From Lutimonas vermicola (GTDB taxonomy: Bacteria; Bacteroidota; Bacteroidia; Flavobacteriales; Flavobacteriaceae), in contig NZ_JBCDNA010000002.1 in the NCBI RefSeq assembly GCF_038433205.1, positions 806,001-870,000 on the forward strand: a stretch of DNA of 64,000 nucleotides, read 5' to 3'. The position numbers and the translations under genes are program-made. The notes under the pieces are model-generated. The model was not told the DNA's origin, searched no databases, and saw only the letters and a program-made list of their open reading frames with translations. Below, in pieces: positions 35,855 to 44,996 of this stretch (its first letter is position 1; every line of letters begins with the position of its first letter).

Positions 35855-36940
35855 CTATAATGTCGCAGGAGAATGATGTTCGTGAACCATTTTCCATTCA
35901 CCCTTTGTTTTAACAAATAATAGTGTTATCAGATTATTGACCGTATATTCAATTCCGTCAATCTGCAGTATAAAATCTGAGATAAAGGTTACATTGGCAG
36001 CATTCCCGAAATATACCGCAACTTTCAAAGTTCCATCTACAGCGGCAAATTGTTTAACTCCTCCGATGTCCACTGTTTCACCAAATAAACTACGTTCATT
36101 CTCTTCGTTACCTGCACTATCGAAAAGTTTTCCATCATTGAATTCAGTAAACTTGGGTCCATAGGCATGAAAAGAGATAAGTTGGTCCATATATGAGCTA
36201 TCATATCCTTGTCCGGCTCCGTCCGTTATAATTTGCCCAATCTCGCCAAAAGTTGCTAAGACTTCTGCTTGTGCCTGGGGATAAGTTTGGTCAGTTACAG
36301 AACTCTTGTATCCGGATGCGCTCTTGGATAAAAAATCTTTAGAAGCCAATCCTGATTTTGCAAAACTGTCTTCATTATCAGCAGCAGAATGATGTTCGTG
36401 AACCATTTTCCATTCACCCTTTGTTTTAATAAATAATAGAGTAATCAGATTATTGAATGTATAGTCAACACCATCAATCTGCAGGATAAAATCTGAGATA
36501 AAGGTTAAATTGGCAACATTCCCGAAATATACCGCAACTTTCAAAGTTCCGGGGACAGCGGCAAACTGTTTAACTCCTCCCGGGTCTACTATATCTCCAA
36601 ATAAAGTACGTTCATTAATTTCGTTACCTGCACTATCGTAAAGTTTTCCATCATTGAATTCAGTAAACTTGGGTCCATAGGCATGAAAAGAGATAAGTTG
36701 GTCCATATATGGGCTATCATATCCATCTCCGGCTCCGTTCGTTATAATTTGCCCAATCTCGCCAAAAGTTTCTAAGACTTCCGCTTGTGCTTGGGGATAA
36801 GTTTGGTCAATTACAGAACTCTTGGATTCAGATGCCTTAGAGGCCAATCCTGATTCTTCAACACTGCCTTCATTATCCGAACACCCATATAAAAGGAATA
36901 GGGATGTAATCATTACTGCTAATACTCGTTTTGCTTTCAT
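35855..36940 (-). CDS. Lipoprotein with two tandem SnoaL-like domains
   Basis: ATG 36940 is preferred over upstream frames to 37027 because it begins a lipoprotein signal (RVLAVMITSLFLLYGC). The mature protein holds two near-identical domains of about 130 residues, each YPQAQAEVLETFGEIGQII...YMDQLISFHAYGPKFTEFNDGKL...FGD...GGVKQFAAVPGTLKVAVYF...ILQIDGVDYTF...GEWKMVHEHHS. These are NTF2-like folds ending in a His-rich EHHS. The DNA repeats with a period of 516 bases. The domain may be a ligand-binding or isomerase-like unit; the substrate is unknown. It is unrelated in detail to the SnoaL pair at 25 kb. Confidence 0.8.
   Translation of the reverse strand: MKAKRVLAVMITSLFLLYGCSDNEGSVEESGLASKASESKSSVIDQTYPQAQAEVLETFGEIGQIITNGAGDGYDSPYMDQLISFHAYGPKFTEFNDGKLYDSAGNEINERTLFGDIVDPGGVKQFAAVPGTLKVAVYFGNVANLTFISDFILQIDGVDYTFNNLITLLFIKTKGEWKMVHEHHSAADNEDSFAKSGLASKDFLSKSASGYKSSVTDQTYPQAQAEVLATFGEIGQIITDGAGQGYDSSYMDQLISFHAYGPKFTEFNDGKLFDSAGNEENERSLFGETVDIGGVKQFAAVDGTLKVAVYFGNAANVTFISDFILQIDGIEYTVNNLITLLFVKTKGEWKMVHEHHSPATL
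35870..36896. repeat. 516-bp in-frame tandem duplication inside the SnoaL-like gene
   Basis: CGTGAACCATTTTCCATTCA at 35881 recurs at 36397, 516 bases (172 codons) away, and the copies stay nearly identical across the domain. Exact codon period and high DNA identity point to a recent duplication by unequal crossing-over. Edges given are approximate. Confidence 0.8.
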
Positions 36941-37317
36941 TAGAAATATTTTTAATTGGTTTATATTCATGTTACAAATATTGTCGAATTCACATCCTGG
37001 TCTTTTTAAATTGGAGCATTGTAACAACCTGAAATAAAACTAGTTATAATTGAACTGTAAGGGTATAAATAATAAACTTTTTAATTGTAATGCTTTATCA
37101 AATGATGGTAATTCCGAATCATTGATAGTAATTTTGAATCATTTTGATTCAAAGGAATTCAATTCTTCATCAAACCTGACCTAAATAAAAATTGTTTATT
37201 GAACTCATGACTGATCCTGGTTAGGCAAAGCCTGAAACCAGCAAACAAGATTGTACGCATATCTATGGTGAAAACACTTCTCTTTATGGGTTAAAGAGTC
37301 TATGTTGAAATTGAAGC

Positions 37318-39189
37318 CTATTCGATTTTTGAAAACCCGATTTTATGGTAAAGATCCATATATCTCTTATCATTTCGTATAGGAATTAAAAGGGGTTCTT
37401 CACGTAACCAGGTCATCTCCACTTCATGACGATCAAATGATTTTTGCAACCATATAAAGGTCTTTTCGTAATCTTCGAAATAGCAATAGTATAGAGCAAT
37501 AAACCACGCCGGACTTCCGGAACTATGCTTGTCATAAAGTTGCATCAGTTGATCTAAATAAAAGGTAGCCATTTCATTTTCTCCATCAATTCTGGCAAAA
37601 ACCGCATCCAGCCAGATTAAAATTGATGGATTATCATTTGGTAAATTCATTCTGATTTTTTTCAATTGGTCTCTGGCCTTTTCATGTTCTCTGAGGTAGA
37701 AGTACAATTTTGTCGATGATCTCAAATAATAAAAATCATCGCTAAACAAGGGGTTTTTTCTCTCTAATACCTCAAGTGCAGCATCCTTTTTACCAAGGAA
37801 CATTAAGGCCTCTGCTTTAAAAGTATACAAATGGCTGAGTTTCGGTGATTTTTTTATATACCTCTCATTGATAAGATATGCCTCATTATAACGACCTGTT
37901 TTTATGCCATAGTCCAGAATAACACCCGTCAAATTATCAAAACTGGATTTTGTCAATCTCTTTTGATAGTAAGCTTCCATCGCTTCAAAATCCCAATCAT
38001 AATAAAAATATCCCAGGTGTAAATTATATTCTAACTGAGTGTTTGTGCTGTCAATAGTCCTTGCTTTAAGTAATAATTGTTTGGAATTATTCCAGGCTTC
38101 CTGCTCATCATACAAGCCCCATACCAATCCGCCGATCTGCCATATTTCAGACAAACCCATATAGGCTTCAATAAAACTGGAATCTAATGCGATAGCTTGC
38201 TCATACAAGGGGATTGCCTTTTTAAAGGCAATTTTATTAAACAAACTATTTTGATAGTCCGCCTGAAGAAATAAACTATAAGCTTCCTTATGATCAGTTG
38301 GGTATTTATCAATGTTCTTTTTCTCTTCGGGACTTAAGGTAATATCAAGCTGTTCCACAATGCGTTTAGAAACATCATTTTGTAATTTTAATGAGTTTTC
38401 AATGCTTTCATCATAGGTATTTGACCAAACATGTTTGTCTTTCAAATTAATTAATTGTGTAATAATTCGAACAGAATCACTATTTTTTGATTTGGACACA
38501 CTTGACTCCAAAATATAATTTACACCAAGCGCTTTTGCTATTTCGTCAATAGGTAGATCAGAGTTTCTAAATTGTTTTACTGAGGTACGGGAGGTTACCA
38601 ACAAATCATTAATGCCGGCTAGTTTTTCAATAATTTCTTCGGTAAGTCCATTGCAGAACCATTGTATATCTGATTCAGGGCTGTGATCATCAAAATATAA
38701 AACAGCAATGGATATTTCTTGAGATTCTTTTTTACCTGTAAAAATTGAAAGTATTCCAACTATGAACAAAAGCGTTCCAAGCACATAAAGAATATATTGA
38801 AATTTTCTAATTCTTGAACTGGCGCTAATGAGATCGGCGTCATTAATTGAGGTGGTTTCTGTCTTTTTTATTTTATAATCCCCCGGTGTAATACCATAGT
38901 ATTTACTAAAACATTTATTAAAATAGGATGGGCTGCTGAAACCCACTTTATACGATACTTCAGAAGCATTAAGATCGGTACCTGAAAGTAATTTGGCAGC
39001 TTCCTGAAGGCGGGTTTTCTTAATAAATTGATTTGCAGAAACACCTGTAATCGATCTTACTTTTCTGAATGTATGAGATTTACTCCAACCCATTTCAGAG
39101 GCTAAATGGCTAACATCAAACTTGTCATCATCCAGATGGTCTAAGATAATCTGTCTAAATTTGTTTGTAATAGCGTTCTCCATTGGCAT
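37318..39189 (-). CDS. Membrane-anchored AraC-HTH / FlgO-like / TPR regulator
   Basis: A 623-residue protein. An AraC-type DNA-binding domain is at the N-terminus (about 8-107; FDVSHLASEMGWSKSHTFRKV and EVSYKVGFSSPSYFNKCFSKYYGITPGDYK). One membrane helix (about 128-150) follows, then a TolB-N/FlgO-like domain (ISIAVLYFDDHSPESDIQWFCNGLTEEIIEKLA...NYILESSV, about 156-275), then TPR-like repeats to the end. The DNA-binding part faces the cytoplasm and the rest the periplasm, giving a one-protein sensor. Such proteins are frequent in Flavobacteria; ligand and targets are unknown. Confidence 0.85.
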   Translation of the reverse strand: MPMENAITNKFRQIILDHLDDDKFDVSHLASEMGWSKSHTFRKVRSITGVSANQFIKKTRLQEAAKLLSGTDLNASEVSYKVGFSSPSYFNKCFSKYYGITPGDYKIKKTETTSINDADLISASSRIRKFQYILYVLGTLLFIVGILSIFTGKKESQEISIAVLYFDDHSPESDIQWFCNGLTEEIIEKLAGINDLLVTSRTSVKQFRNSDLPIDEIAKALGVNYILESSVSKSKNSDSVRIITQLINLKDKHVWSNTYDESIENSLKLQNDVSKRIVEQLDITLSPEEKKNIDKYPTDHKEAYSLFLQADYQNSLFNKIAFKKAIPLYEQAIALDSSFIEAYMGLSEIWQIGGLVWGLYDEQEAWNNSKQLLLKARTIDSTNTQLEYNLHLGYFYYDWDFEAMEAYYQKRLTKSSFDNLTGVILDYGIKTGRYNEAYLINERYIKKSPKLSHLYTFKAEALMFLGKKDAALEVLERKNPLFSDDFYYLRSSTKLYFYLREHEKARDQLKKIRMNLPNDNPSILIWLDAVFARIDGENEMATFYLDQLMQLYDKHSSGSPAWFIALYYCYFEDYEKTFIWLQKSFDRHEVEMTWLREEPLLIPIRNDKRYMDLYHKIGFSKIE

Positions 39190-39419
39190 AAATTCTAACC
39201 AATTTAACGATTTATTTTTTTATCGCTTCCAATTCGAGCATAATAAGTAGTTTTAATTGAACATCTTAGCCATAACTCAAGCATCCATTGTTCTGCTTTA
39301 GGATGCGAAGCAATGTCACGTTTTTTTACCTGTAAGAAATTTGCACCCGATAGTTTAATGGGGGCCACATTTGGTTGAAGTTTAATTTATAGGTAAATTT
39401 ATGTATTAATGAATATTAT

Positions 39420-40178
39420 TTGAATCGTTTCAATCACATAGACCCTAAGAAACCTCCTGTAAAAAGTAAGGGAATCCTTACAGATATACTTTATTTTTTT
39501 ATACACAAACCAAAGTATCCTACATTGATTAAATTTAATTCATCTGAAGAGAGATATGATTATAATCAGGGTGTAATTCAACGAATTGGGATTGATACCA
39601 ACCAGTATTCCATTTTAAATATTAATAAAATTGGCATAGATGCGCCAGTGAACCATATTTTTAATGAATTAATGCATTTTAATGGCAGTCCTTCCTGCTG
39701 GCCAAATCATATAGCAAAAGTTGATCGAATTAGTAATAATCTTGAGAATATTCGTATTCTTCCATTCGGATGGAAAAGATATCCTTTCAAGTTTATGAAA
39801 AGTTTTTTTGGACTACCAATGATCCCGCTGTTCCTGCTTACTGCCATCCGGGTAAAAGATGCTCCCGATAGTTTTGATTTTGACAATGCCCGATATTTAT
39901 TATACGAATGTTCAGGTGGTTATCCTATCGGAATATTGGCTATCTATGTTCGTTCATCTATTCCAGAATTGGGTGAGACAAGTAAATCGCAGTTAGTATT
40001 CGGAGTTGGATTTAATTTTTTCGGCAAGCAAAAATGGCAGGAGAAGCGCAAATTTGTGAGTGTTATCTGGGAACGGGTACACAACCGTGTTACAGCCAAT
40101 GTGCTGAACCGGATAAAAGAGTTAAGTGAATGGCGTATTGAAACAATTGAGGAAAATCGACTCCAAAATAAGACATAA
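39420..40178 (+). CDS. Hypothetical protein, TTG start
   Basis: A 252-residue ORF starting TTG at 39420 (NRFNHIDPKKPP); a nearby ATG (39411) runs into TGA after four codons. I do not recognise the family. The segment GLPMIPLFLLTAIRVKDAPD may be one membrane helix; the rest is soluble. A C-terminal stretch (FGVGFNFFGKQKWQEKRKFVSVIWERVHNRVTANVL) is basic and helical. It converges on the DUF3817 gene. Confidence 0.55.
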   Translation: MNRFNHIDPKKPPVKSKGILTDILYFFIHKPKYPTLIKFNSSEERYDYNQGVIQRIGIDTNQYSILNINKIGIDAPVNHIFNELMHFNGSPSCWPNHIAKVDRISNNLENIRILPFGWKRYPFKFMKSFFGLPMIPLFLLTAIRVKDAPDSFDFDNARYLLYECSGGYPIGILAIYVRSSIPELGETSKSQLVFGVGFNFFGKQKWQEKRKFVSVIWERVHNRVTANVLNRIKELSEWRIETIEENRLQNKT

Positions 40179-40216
40179 CTTTAGTGATTCTATTTTCGTC
40201 TTGTTCAGGATTGAAG

Positions 40217-40546
40217 CTATCGGTCATACCCGACACTGGCAAATGATTCATCTTCAGCTTCCACTTTAAGAATTCTTTGGTCTACTATGAATGTAGCAAA
40301 GGGAAATAACGATGCAGCCAGACAAATAAGTGTTTTCATGAGACTCCACTTATTTTTTATGGCATAATAGACCACCCAAACGCTATACAAGATAAACAAT
40401 AGACCGTGAATGCTTCCTACAATCTTATTTGGTAGCCCTATCTCAAATCCATATTTAAGAATAACAGTTGGGATTAATAAGAGGTAAGAGATTCCTTCCA
40501 GAATAGCAAGGATACGTAACTGACCAAGAACAGTGTTTAATTTCAT
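40217..40546 (-). CDS. DUF3817 membrane protein
   Basis: A 109-residue protein with three membrane helices. It follows the DUF3817 pattern: LRILAILEGISYLLL, KIVGSIHGLLFILYSVWVVY and LICLAASLFPFATFIVDQRIL. These short proteins are common in Bacteroidota; the function is unknown to me. Complete. The gap upstream to the next gene (40547-40981) is long. Confidence 0.85.
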   Translation of the reverse strand: MKLNTVLGQLRILAILEGISYLLLIPTVILKYGFEIGLPNKIVGSIHGLLFILYSVWVVYYAIKNKWSLMKTLICLAASLFPFATFIVDQRILKVEAEDESFASVGYDR

Positions 40547-40981
40547 TCTATTTGGGTTTGCATTGACTGGTTTATTCTGTCAATTTTCAATTCATAATTA
40601 TAAACGGGGCAAAGATTACATATTTCCTGAATATTCTCGTATACAATTCACTAAATCTCATTCGAAAAGTTTTTGGGTAATTGTTCATATAACGCAACAT
40701 CCGTGAGATGGAAGGGAAAGGTGAGAAGGGAGAAGGGAGAAGTTAAATTAATTATTTATAGATGGTTACGTCGCTTTGCAGGTGTACATTTTCTGCATTC
40801 TTTCCTCAAAAATGATACCTGTACGATACAACTTTTGACGACTCAAAAGAGCACAAAGGATTAAAATTTAAATTGATCCAATATTCTATTGGAATGTTTA
40901 TGCCAAAAATATTACTTTAGCAGCAAACAAATTGAAATTACTGACTGAATAGCGCAGAATCAATAATGTATTTTTCAAGCT
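40547..40981. other. Intergenic region with short GA-rich repeat
   Basis: Contains GATGGAAGGGAAAGGTGAGA and GGGAGAAGGGAGAAG (about 40708-40743), a variant of the GTGAGAAGTGAGA array. No gene, hairpin or remnant was recognised in the rest. Confidence 0.45.
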
Positions 40982-41788
40982 ATGATTAAATCTTCATTGT
41001 TGTTCATGTTTTTGTTACTTGCGTTGACTTCTGTCGCCCAACAGCGACATGAGTTACAATGGAAAAACATTGAAACGCTTGAATTTGATTTTCCAAAAGA
41101 GGATTATACAAGCGAAAGTATTTTTTTCTATCATTCTTTGCTCAAAAGAACTGCGAATGAGGAACCTTTAGGTAAAGCATCTTCTTTCTCCTTTCCTGAA
41201 CATGCAAAACCCTTAGACCTATATGATTATTGGGAACATAAGGGTAAAGAACAGTATGATGTCTTGTTGACTAAAGTAGCCTATGTTTTAGATAAACCAA
41301 TTTATTTTTTTTCAGAAGAACGATTGGCTGATCCGGGCTATATTTCACGAACCATGCCAGCTGCAAAAATCAACAGAATTGATAGTATCTATCATATTTC
41401 TGTTGGTTTTGGTGCACCGGAAATAGACTATACTTTACATTTTTATTCACCTGAAGAATTTGAAAACCAATATCCAAAACTAAAAAACTACTTCAAAAAA
41501 TATGATGGTTTAGCGCTGCCTCCCAACCTCATCGTGGTACAACATAATTATCAATATGGAAAGGTCATGTTTCAGGATACAAGTAAAATGTCAATATCGA
41601 TATCGAGATATTTCCAATTGAATAAGGAGCAGACTTTGGCATTTAATTACACTTTAAATTACATCCATAATATTCCTCCTTCATTTATTGGTGGCAGCGA
41701 CTTTTTGATCCAAAAAATCAAGAAAGGGATAAAGGCCTTGATCGACGAAACCCAATATGTCTCGAGAACGACAGACATGATAGAATAG
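40982..41788 (+). CDS. Hypothetical secreted protein
   Basis: A 268-residue protein with a signal peptide (MIKSSLLFMFLLLALTSVAQ). The mature part is rich in aromatic residues (YDYWEHKGKEQYDV, YHISVGFGAPEIDYTLHFYS) and has no Cys or known motif. I do not recognise the family. It stands alone; a DUF6090 leader region starts about 200 bases after its stop. Confidence 0.6.
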   Translation: MIKSSLLFMFLLLALTSVAQQRHELQWKNIETLEFDFPKEDYTSESIFFYHSLLKRTANEEPLGKASSFSFPEHAKPLDLYDYWEHKGKEQYDVLLTKVAYVLDKPIYFFSEERLADPGYISRTMPAAKINRIDSIYHISVGFGAPEIDYTLHFYSPEEFENQYPKLKNYFKKYDGLALPPNLIVVQHNYQYGKVMFQDTSKMSISISRYFQLNKEQTLAFNYTLNYIHNIPPSFIGGSDFLIQKIKKGIKALIDETQYVSRTTDMIE

Positions 41789-42004
41789 TTATTTAAAATG
41801 TTCTCTCTTATGTGTTTTTGCTCAATGGTTTTATTGCCGTCTGATATCTACATGTTCTCCTCTCCCACTTTTCTCTGCATAATCTTTCCATAAATTTACC
41901 GGGTAGCAGCTATTTTTAAAAATCTGCAATCTCAAATCCCTGACGAGCCGGCAGGCTGGTTCAATCAATTTTCCTATATTTATTATCTAGCAACAGCTTA
42001 AAAT

Positions 42005-42091
42005 ATGATCCCCTTCTTTAGAGGACAGAGCGTCAAGAAAATGTCTGGTAGACATTTTTATCGCATGGGCCAGATGGCGCGGGGGCATTGA
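42005..42091 (+). pseudogene. DUF6090-like decayed start, leader of copy 2
   Basis: ATG 42005 reads MIPFFRGQSVKKMSGRHF... and ends at TGA 42089-42091, 11 bases before ATG 42103 of the full-length gene. MIPFFR...KKMS mimics the family head. A close copy of the same leader precedes the 44997 gene. It is either a decayed earlier copy or a short translated leader. Confidence 0.55.
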
Positions 42092-42102
42092 TATTAACAA
42101 CT

Positions 42103-42846
42103 ATGATAAATTTTTTTAGACAAATCCGTAAAAAAATGGCAGATGAAAATAAACCTATGAAGTATGCAAGATATGCTGTTGGAGAAATAGTACTAGTGGT
42201 TATTGGGATATTGATAGCCTTGCAGATTAACAATTGGAATGAGGACAGAAAGGAGAATATTATTGAAAATAAAATTTTAATAGAAATTTTAAATGGGTTA
42301 AGGGAAGATTTACTTGATATAAGATCTAATATGAATGCACATAGAGAAGGTCTAAAAGCATGCGAATATTACCATGACGTCTTCACCCACGAGCAAGTTC
42401 ATGCAGATTCGATTAATTATTATTATGAATATTTAACCAAAGGTTATATCTCAATCCAAAATAAATCAGGTTATGAATCATTAAAATCCAGAGGCCTGGA
42501 ATTAGTTAAAGATGATTCTTTACGAAATGACATCATTAAATTATATGAACAGGATTATCCATTTATTATGAAGTTGGAGGAACAAGATCCTGAAGGAAAC
42601 TTTTACGATAACTATTACAAAGAGATTAACAATCAGATTTCGCCCAATCTAATATTTAATAAAGATGGTGAGATAGAATCAATTCAACTTCCTTTACATG
42701 TAACAGAAACTGAACAAAAAAAGATATTAAGCTATTTGTGGAAAATTAAAAATGATCGAATGATTATACTAAATATCTATGAAAAGGTACTGAAAAATCT
42801 GTTACGGTTACAATCAAATATAGAAAGGATACAAACGAAAGGCTAA
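42103..42846 (+). CDS. DUF6090 family membrane protein, copy 2 (full length)
   Basis: The open frame extends to TTG 42088, but ATG 42103 begins the conserved head (MINFFRQIRKKMADENKPMK...GEIVLVVIGILIALQINNWNEDRKE) and gives 247 residues. One membrane helix is at about 26-44; the remaining 200 residues are charged and helical with several Tyr-rich stretches. The first 15 codons are almost the same at DNA level as those of the 44997 gene, but the bodies differ. Function unknown. Confidence 0.9.
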   Translation: MINFFRQIRKKMADENKPMKYARYAVGEIVLVVIGILIALQINNWNEDRKENIIENKILIEILNGLREDLLDIRSNMNAHREGLKACEYYHDVFTHEQVHADSINYYYEYLTKGYISIQNKSGYESLKSRGLELVKDDSLRNDIIKLYEQDYPFIMKLEEQDPEGNFYDNYYKEINNQISPNLIFNKDGEIESIQLPLHVTETEQKKILSYLWKIKNDRMIILNIYEKVLKNLLRLQSNIERIQTKG

Positions 42847-42914
42847 CAATTGCATATTTCATCCGGATATACTTTCTACACTCACTACTATTCTCAAGCA
42901 TCCATTTTAAAGGT

Positions 42915-43226
42915 TCAACGCAAGACATTGATCAGGTTCACTAAGAATTCTTTTTCTTTCTGGTGAACAGAACCATCCGACTCAGCCATTTTATCAATCA
43001 TGATAATCAGGGCCTCCTTTTTTTCTTTTGTCATGCCCTGAAGTGCCTGCAACGCCTTCTGTGAACTGAGTTGCCTTGCCTTTTCCATGTATCGGGCATC
43101 AAATTCCAGGGTAGTCATCAGTTCATCTAAATACATGAGTTCTCCCACTTTGTATTGGTCATCCAGGTCTATGGTTTCGGCAATCGCCTTGACGACTGCT
43201 ATTTTTTCCGCTTGATCAAAATGCAT
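42915..43226 (-). CDS. TerB-like small helical protein
   Basis: A 103-residue cytoplasmic protein, all alpha by appearance. Acidic segments IAETIDLDDQYKVGELMYLDEL and MAESDGSVHQKEKEFLVNLI resemble the metal-binding helices of the TerB/DjlA N-terminal fold (xDGxxxxxE). A role in metal sensing or membrane stress is possible but not shown. It lies between two plus-strand genes. Confidence 0.6.
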   Translation of the reverse strand: MHFDQAEKIAVVKAIAETIDLDDQYKVGELMYLDELMTTLEFDARYMEKARQLSSQKALQALQGMTKEKKEALIIMIDKMAESDGSVHQKEKEFLVNLINVLR

Positions 43227-43364
43227 TGTTCTATACTATTATTAGATTATGGTTCGACTAAAGTACAAAAAAACTATCTGCATAAAGAAGTTTCCATATG
43301 GCATTTGGAGTGAAAGCAGTTGCCAATAAATTTGTTATCTTGTAGGTAACCGACAGGATAAGCC

Positions 43365-43772
43365 ATGAATACAATGCCTGAACCATTTCTTAAAATTATT
43401 GATCTTTTCTTTATTGGATTCCATACTAGTCTTATTCTTTTCAATGTTTTCGGGTGGCTGGTGCCCCGATGGCGTTTTGCCAATTTTATTTCACTGTCCC
43501 TTACTGCTTTTTCATGGTTTATACTTGGTATTTGGTTTGGCTGGGGTTATTGTGTTTGCACAGATTGGCACTGGCAAATAAGAGAGATGCTTGGCTATCA
43601 AAATACAAGTTCTTCCTATATCCATTTTCTTATCCTTGAATTGACAAATATCGATATCCGGGAAGAATCGGTTGATATATATACGGCTATCGTATTCGTG
43701 GCTGCATTTCTCATCAGTTTCTATCTGAATCTCAGAAAATGGAAGGCAAAGAACATAAGGAGGTCCGTCTAG
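43365..43772 (+). CDS. DUF2784 membrane protein
   Basis: A 135-residue protein with four membrane helices. The stretch GWGYCVCTDWHWQIREMLGYQN is the DUF2784 signature (Cys before TDWHW). Other hydrophobic segments are FFIGFHTSLILFNVFGWLVP, FISLSLTAFSWFILGIWFGW and AIVFVAAFLISFYLNL. Function unknown. A DUF6090 start remnant follows 74 bases downstream. Confidence 0.85.
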   Translation: MNTMPEPFLKIIDLFFIGFHTSLILFNVFGWLVPRWRFANFISLSLTAFSWFILGIWFGWGYCVCTDWHWQIREMLGYQNTSSSYIHFLILELTNIDIREESVDIYTAIVFVAAFLISFYLNLRKWKAKNIRRSV

Positions 43773-43845
43773 ATTCAAGACTGAACAGTACTCGATATTG
43801 CACCATAAAAATTATATTTCCCTATCTTTAAGCATCAACAACCAA

Positions 43846-43902
43846 ATGTATAATCCCCTTCTTCCTTTAATCCATAAAAAAATGGCCTCTTTTCTTATAT
43901 AG
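43846..43902 (+). pseudogene. DUF6090 start remnant
   Basis: ATG 43846 reads MYNPLLPLIHKKMASFLI and stops at TAG. MxNPLLP..HKKMA tracks MIPFFRKIRKKMAD. It is preceded by TATCTTTAAGCATCAACAACC, the leader that also precedes other copies. The body is gone. Confidence 0.7.
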
Positions 43903-44054
43903 CGAATAACAAAATTAAACTGCGATCAATTACTCTTATCGCTATTTTAAACAGCGTTTTGGTGGCGCCCAAAATGGGAGCACGGAAATTTAGAGAAGAC
44001 CGGATGATCTCTCAATATAGGTTCTCCTTAGCTTTTTATGCGCTCCTAAACTAC

Positions 44055-44522
44055 TCAATAATAAGGATAGTATTTGGTTGGTGGTACAATGACATGATAT
44101 TCCGATTGAAGAAAAGTAACCAGATCAATAAGTTCCTGAACAGTCATAACTTCATTGTAATTCTTCATCTTTGAAAGATCTCCTTCGGTAGCGGTTTTTA
44201 CTTTGTAGCGCGGTGCGACTTTGTGAGAAGGGTTAATTACTGAGGTGACCAGGTCTCCATAGGATTTCTGAGTTGATACTTTACCTCCAAGATGTACTTT
44301 CAGACTATCTTTTCCGCCCTTCCATTCAATATTTGAAATACTATGACATTCATTACATGCCAATCTCTTATAGGTCGCTTTTCCTTTTTCAATGTTGCCT
44401 TCAGGTAACGCAAATCCCCGTGCCTGTTCATTGCAGCTACTTATAAGTAAGCCTCCACATAACAAGACAAACACTATCAAGTAATTCGGCAGGTTGATTA
44501 AAAATTTATTTTTAACAGTCAT
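44055..44522 (-). CDS. Monohaem cytochrome c lipoprotein
   Basis: A 155-residue protein with a lipoprotein signal (LIVFVLLCGGLLISSC, Cys30). The haem motif CNECH is at 56-60 (RLACNECHSI). A Met near the C-terminus (MKNYNEVM) is a likely axial ligand, and DLVTFLQSEYHVIVPP closes the c-type fold. It probably carries electrons in the periplasm; a partner such as the PQQ dehydrogenase is conceivable but they are 32 kb apart. No assembly genes are adjacent. Confidence 0.87.
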   Translation of the reverse strand: MTVKNKFLINLPNYLIVFVLLCGGLLISSCNEQARGFALPEGNIEKGKATYKRLACNECHSISNIEWKGGKDSLKVHLGGKVSTQKSYGDLVTSVINPSHKVAPRYKVKTATEGDLSKMKNYNEVMTVQELIDLVTFLQSEYHVIVPPTKYYPYY

Positions 44523-44769
44523 AACCGGGTGATTTAAATTAAGGATTTAATGCACCATTGTACATTTGTCAAATCGAAGGTAGAGATTAAGTAAAACAAA
44601 GGAAATGATCTTCATCAGTCCTGGCATTGATTTTTATCACGAAGGGGCGTCAAAAATTGCAACAGATTATGTTTGGAAAAGATGACTTCACAACCTGGCA
44701 TAAACATGTAAATCTGCAGTAATAAGGAACAAAAAATCTCAGATTTCAATACTATAATGAGGCAATGCT

Positions 44770-44860
44770 TCAATGAGTGAAATCGAACCAGCCTGACGGC
44801 AGGCAGGGATTCAGCGGAGCTAATGCATAAAATCGAACCCGCCTGCCGGCAGGCGGGTTA
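44770..44860. repeat. Two inverted-repeat palindromes upstream of DUF6090 copy 3
   Basis: CAGCCTGACGGCAGGCAGGG (44792) and CCGCCTGCCGGCAGGCGGG (about 44840), each preceded by AAATCGAAC, lie in a row 35-100 bases before the DUF6090 leader. The first is a reverse-oriented copy of the CTTCGCTGAATCC element. Confidence 0.8.
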
Positions 44861-44899
44861 AATCATTATCCTTATCTTTAACATCCAACAAATAAACCC

Positions 44900-44996
44900 A
44901 TAATCTGCTTCTTCAGAGGGCAGAGGGTAAAGAAAATGTCTGGCAGAGGGTTTATCGCATGGGCCAGAGGAAGCGCGGGCATATATAATAATAACT
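44900..44996 (+). pseudogene. DUF6090-like decayed start, leader of copy 3
   Basis: Frame from ATA 44900: IICFFRGQRVKKMSGRGFIA, then WARGSAG. The DNA is a close copy of 42005-42102 (CTTCTTTAGAGGACAGAG versus CTTCTTCAGAGGGCAGAG, then AAGAAAATGTCTGG). ATG has changed to ATA, so it is not likely translated on its own. Confidence 0.6.

Noticed and set aside
43959..44174. 71-residue plus-strand ORF after the DUF6090 start remnant
   Set aside because: No motif, overlaps the cytochrome c gene, and has no good start context.
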